Shown in pieces: positions 15,105-17,077 of a stretch of 17,077 nucleotides of DNA. Numbering within the stretch: the stretch's first letter is position 1; each line of letters starts with the position of its first letter. The DNA is taken from assembly GCA_005788585.1 (NCBI GenBank), contig SYBY01000023.1:1-17077 (forward strand), written 5' to 3'. The translations under genes were made by a program, and so were the position numbers. Below the pieces are notes generated by a model that ran no database searches, was not told where the DNA came from, and was given only the letters and a program-made list of their open reading frames with translations. The DNA is from Actinomycetota bacterium (GTDB lineage Bacteria > Actinomycetota > Thermoleophilia > Solirubrobacterales > Solirubrobacteraceae).

Positions 15105-16166
15105 ATGGCCGATCCGGCGCAGCCCCGCTCTCTCCCTGATCCGGTCGCGGCCCGCGAGTGGCTGCAGACGATGATCCTCATCCGCCGGTTCGAGGAGCGC
15201 GCCGGCGAGATGTACGCCAAGGCGAAGGTCGGCGGCTTCCTGCACCTCGCGATCGGCGAGGAGGCCGCCATCGTCGGCTGCGCCCGCGCGCTGCGCGAGG
15301 ACGACTACCTCATCTCCACGTATCGCTCGCACGGGCACACGATCGCCCGCGGGTCCGACCCCAACGCAGTCATGGCCGAGCTGTTCGGGCGCGAGGGCGG
15401 GCTGTGCCGCGGGCGCGGCGGATCGATGCACATGTTCGACCTCGAGCACCGCTTCATGGGCGGCTACGGCATCGTGGGCGGCAACCTGCCGATCGCCGCG
15501 GGCTTCGGGCTGGCCTCCGACTACCTCGGCACCCAGGACGCCACACTGTGTACGTTCGGCGACGGCGCGATCAACCAGGGCACCTTTGGCGAGACGATGA
15601 ACCTCGCCGCGCTCTGGAAGCTGCCGGTCGTCTTCCTCGTGACGAACAACCAGTTCGGCATGGGCACCGCGCTGGAGCGCCACTCCGCGAACACCGACCT
15701 CCAGGAGCGCGGCCAGTCGTTCGGCGTGCCCGGCATGCGCTGCGACGGCATGGACGTCGTCGACACCTACGAGGTGTGCAAGGAGGCACTGGCGATCGCG
15801 CGCGACGAGCGCCAGCCGGTGCTCGTCGAGGCTGTCACCTACCGCTTCCGCGGCCACTCGATGGCCGACCCGGAGGAGTACCGCACGAAGGAGCAGGTCG
15901 CCGAGTGGCGCGAACGCGACCCGATCGTGACCTTCGCCGACCGCCTGAAGGCCGAGGGCGTGATCAAGGACGGCGATGACGAGCAGATGGACGCCGACGC
16001 GGTGGCGACCGTCGACGCCGCCGTGGCGTTCGCCGACGCGTCGCCCTTCCCGGCCCCCGAGTCGCTGTACGACGACATCTACGTGCTCGGCGACCAGCTC
16101 CAGGGCTGGTACTCGGTCGACGAGCGCGGCGCGGGCGTGTCCCGCGGGGAGCATCTCGGTAAGTGA
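15105..16166 (+). CDS. pdhA: thiamine-diphosphate-dependent 2-oxoacid dehydrogenase E1, alpha subunit
   Basis: The 353-residue subunit decarboxylates a 2-oxoacid (pyruvate most likely) with ThDP and passes the acyl group to E2 lipoyl domains. The ThDP motif GDGA (152-155) through Asn181-Asn182 is intact (GDGAINQGTFGE ... VTNNQFGMG). Also visible are MILIRRFEERAGEMY near the N-terminus, GRGGSMHMF (104-111) and the phosphorylation-loop-type YRFRGHSMADPEEYR (246-260). The length fits the two-subunit E1 type used by pyruvate, acetoin and branched-chain complexes; these cannot be separated by sequence inspection alone, so the symbol is provisional. The ATG at 15105 is the natural start of the conserved region. 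Its stop overlaps the E1 beta start as GTGA, so the two subunits are translated in tandem. Confidence 0.9.
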   Translation: MADPAQPRSLPDPVAAREWLQTMILIRRFEERAGEMYAKAKVGGFLHLAIGEEAAIVGCARALREDDYLISTYRSHGHTIARGSDPNAVMAELFGREGGLCRGRGGSMHMFDLEHRFMGGYGIVGGNLPIAAGFGLASDYLGTQDATLCTFGDGAINQGTFGETMNLAALWKLPVVFLVTNNQFGMGTALERHSANTDLQERGQSFGVPGMRCDGMDVVDTYEVCKEALAIARDERQPVLVEAVTYRFRGHSMADPEEYRTKEQVAEWRERDPIVTFADRLKAEGVIKDGDDEQMDADAVATVDAAVAFADASPFPAPESLYDDIYVLGDQLQGWYSVDERGAGVSRGEHLGK

Positions 16167-17077
16167 GCACGACGACGAAGCGCACCCGCGAGGCCCTGAA
16201 CGACGCGCTGCGCGAGGAGATGCTGCGCGACGAGACCGTCCTGCTCATGGGCGAGGACATCGGGGTCTTCAACGGCGCCTTCAAGGTCACGAACGGCCTG
16301 CTGAAGGAGTTCGGCGAGCAGCGCGTGCGCGACACGCCCATCAGCGAGAACACGATCGTCGGCATGGGCGTCGGCGCGGCGATGACGGGCCTGCGCCCGG
16401 TGGTGGAGCTCATGACGATCAACTTCTCGCTGCTGGCGATGGATCAGATCGTCAACCACGCCGCGTCGATCCACTACATGTTCGGCGGCCAGGTCAAGGT
16501 GCCGCTCGTCGTCCGGATGCCCCAGGGCGCCGGGCACCAGCTCGGGCCGACGCACTCGCATTCCTGGGAGGCGCTGTATCTCCACGCCCCGGGACTGCTC
16601 GTCGCGGTGCCGTCCACCCCGGCCGACGCGAAGGGACTGCTGAAGAGCGCCATCCGCGACGACAACCCCGTCATCTTCATCGAGCACGAGTACCTCTACG
16701 GCCAGCGCGGCGAGGTTCCCGACGAACCGGACTTCACGGTGGACTTCGGCAAGGCCGCGATCCGCCGCGAGGGCACCGACGCGACGATCGTCGGCATCTC
16801 GCGCATGGCGGTGACCGCCGCGCGCGCAGCCGAGACGCTGCACAGCGAGCACGGCATCAGCGCCGAAGTCATCGACCCGCGCACCCTGCGCCCGCTGGAC
16901 CTCGACACGATCCTCGACTCGGTGCGCAAGACCAATCGCTGCGTCATCGTCGAGGAGGGCTGGCCCCACGGCGGGGTCGGCGCGAACCTCGCCGCGCTCA
17001 TCCAGGAGCAGGCGTTCGACTGGCTCGACGCGCCGATCGGCCGCGTCACCGGCGCGGACGTCCCGATGCCGTACTCC
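16163..17077 (+). CDS. pdhB: thiamine-diphosphate-dependent 2-oxoacid dehydrogenase E1, beta subunit (3' end beyond window)
   Basis: The frame from GTG 16163 is open to the last base (305 codons, no stop), so the gene is cut by the window edge. About 20-25 residues appear to be missing, judging from the usual length near 325-330. Diagnostic segments are LMGEDIGVFNGAFKVTNGLL, RVRDTPISEN, the E1-beta segment QGAGHQLGPTHSHSWEALYLH with its active-site histidines, LVAVPSTPADAKGLLKSAI, FIEHEYLYGQRGEVP, and the C-terminal RTLRPLDLDTI and RCVIVEEGW that belong to the transketolase C-domain. It pairs with E1 alpha to form the alpha2beta2 enzyme; the start overlaps the alpha stop by 4 bases. A lipoyl E2 gene is expected downstream but is not visible. 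Substrate (pyruvate versus acetoin or branched-chain acid) is not settled. Confidence 0.92.
   Translation, partial: MSTTTKRTREALNDALREEMLRDETVLLMGEDIGVFNGAFKVTNGLLKEFGEQRVRDTPISENTIVGMGVGAAMTGLRPVVELMTINFSLLAMDQIVNHAASIHYMFGGQVKVPLVVRMPQGAGHQLGPTHSHSWEALYLHAPGLLVAVPSTPADAKGLLKSAIRDDNPVIFIEHEYLYGQRGEVPDEPDFTVDFGKAAIRREGTDATIVGISRMAVTAARAAETLHSEHGISAEVIDPRTLRPLDLDTILDSVRKTNRCVIVEEGWPHGGVGANLAALIQEQAFDWLDAPIGRVTGADVPMPYS

Overview
The window is a gene-dense stretch of very GC-rich DNA, with coding frames dominated by G/C third positions. It has frequent GTG starts, a TTG start, 4-base start/stop overlaps and almost no intergenic space. The gene content and style suggest an actinobacterial chromosome. 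Some features (cupredoxin lipoprotein, repeat-rich secreted protein, the thi gene order, several apparently leaderless promoters) would fit a Thermoleophilia/Solirubrobacterales-like lineage, but that placement is an inference and not a proof. I see no rRNA, tRNA, insertion sequence, prophage or CRISPR array. No stretch longer than about 210 bases lacks a gene.

Layout. Positions 14-1823 hold a small lipoprotein convergent with an RlmD-type 23S rRNA uracil methyltransferase. Next on the minus strand is a secreted protein with seven 48-residue propeller-type repeats (1848-3557). A two-gene minus-strand unit follows: ornithine carbamoyltransferase argF and a small helical protein (4899 down to 3600). 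Divergent from argF is an endonuclease/exonuclease/phosphatase-family hydrolase (4921-5601). It converges on an exported protein of unknown function (5574-6224), which is divergent from a type 1 copper lipoprotein (6264-6650).

The centre is a divergent thiamine locus. On the minus strand a TPP riboswitch (about 9205-9300) precedes thiO, thiS, thiG and a SnoaL/NTF2-like gene, joined by 4-base overlaps or close coupling. On the plus strand thiE overlaps a four-helix membrane protein. ThiO, ThiS and ThiG together make the thiazole phosphate moiety, and ThiE joins it to the pyrimidine to give thiamine phosphate. A 16-bp perfect inverted repeat sits between the two arms. Next come dihydrolipoyl dehydrogenase (E3) with an overlapping DsbA-fold gene, then a membrane-anchored PAS-GGDEF-EAL c-di-GMP protein. 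That gene converges on an SRPBCC protein, and the window ends with the E1 alpha and (cut off) E1 beta genes of a thiamine-diphosphate-dependent 2-oxoacid dehydrogenase. Thiamine synthesis thus lies near the enzyme complex that consumes the cofactor, and near the E3 subunit the complex needs.

Regulatory reading. The TPP riboswitch is clear. Several genes have a TANNNT -10 hexamer only 6-10 bases before the start codon, as expected for leaderless or near-leaderless mRNAs. Four convergent gene pairs are separated by 1-3 bases or overlap, so any terminators must lie inside coding ends. I did not find a clearly new multi-gene system. The items most worth a second look are the thiO/thiE palindrome, the riboswitch whose conserved 3' segment contains the thiO ribosome binding site, the leaderless promoter pattern, the variant GGDEC/EVL signalling protein and the SnoaL-like passenger of the thiazole operon.
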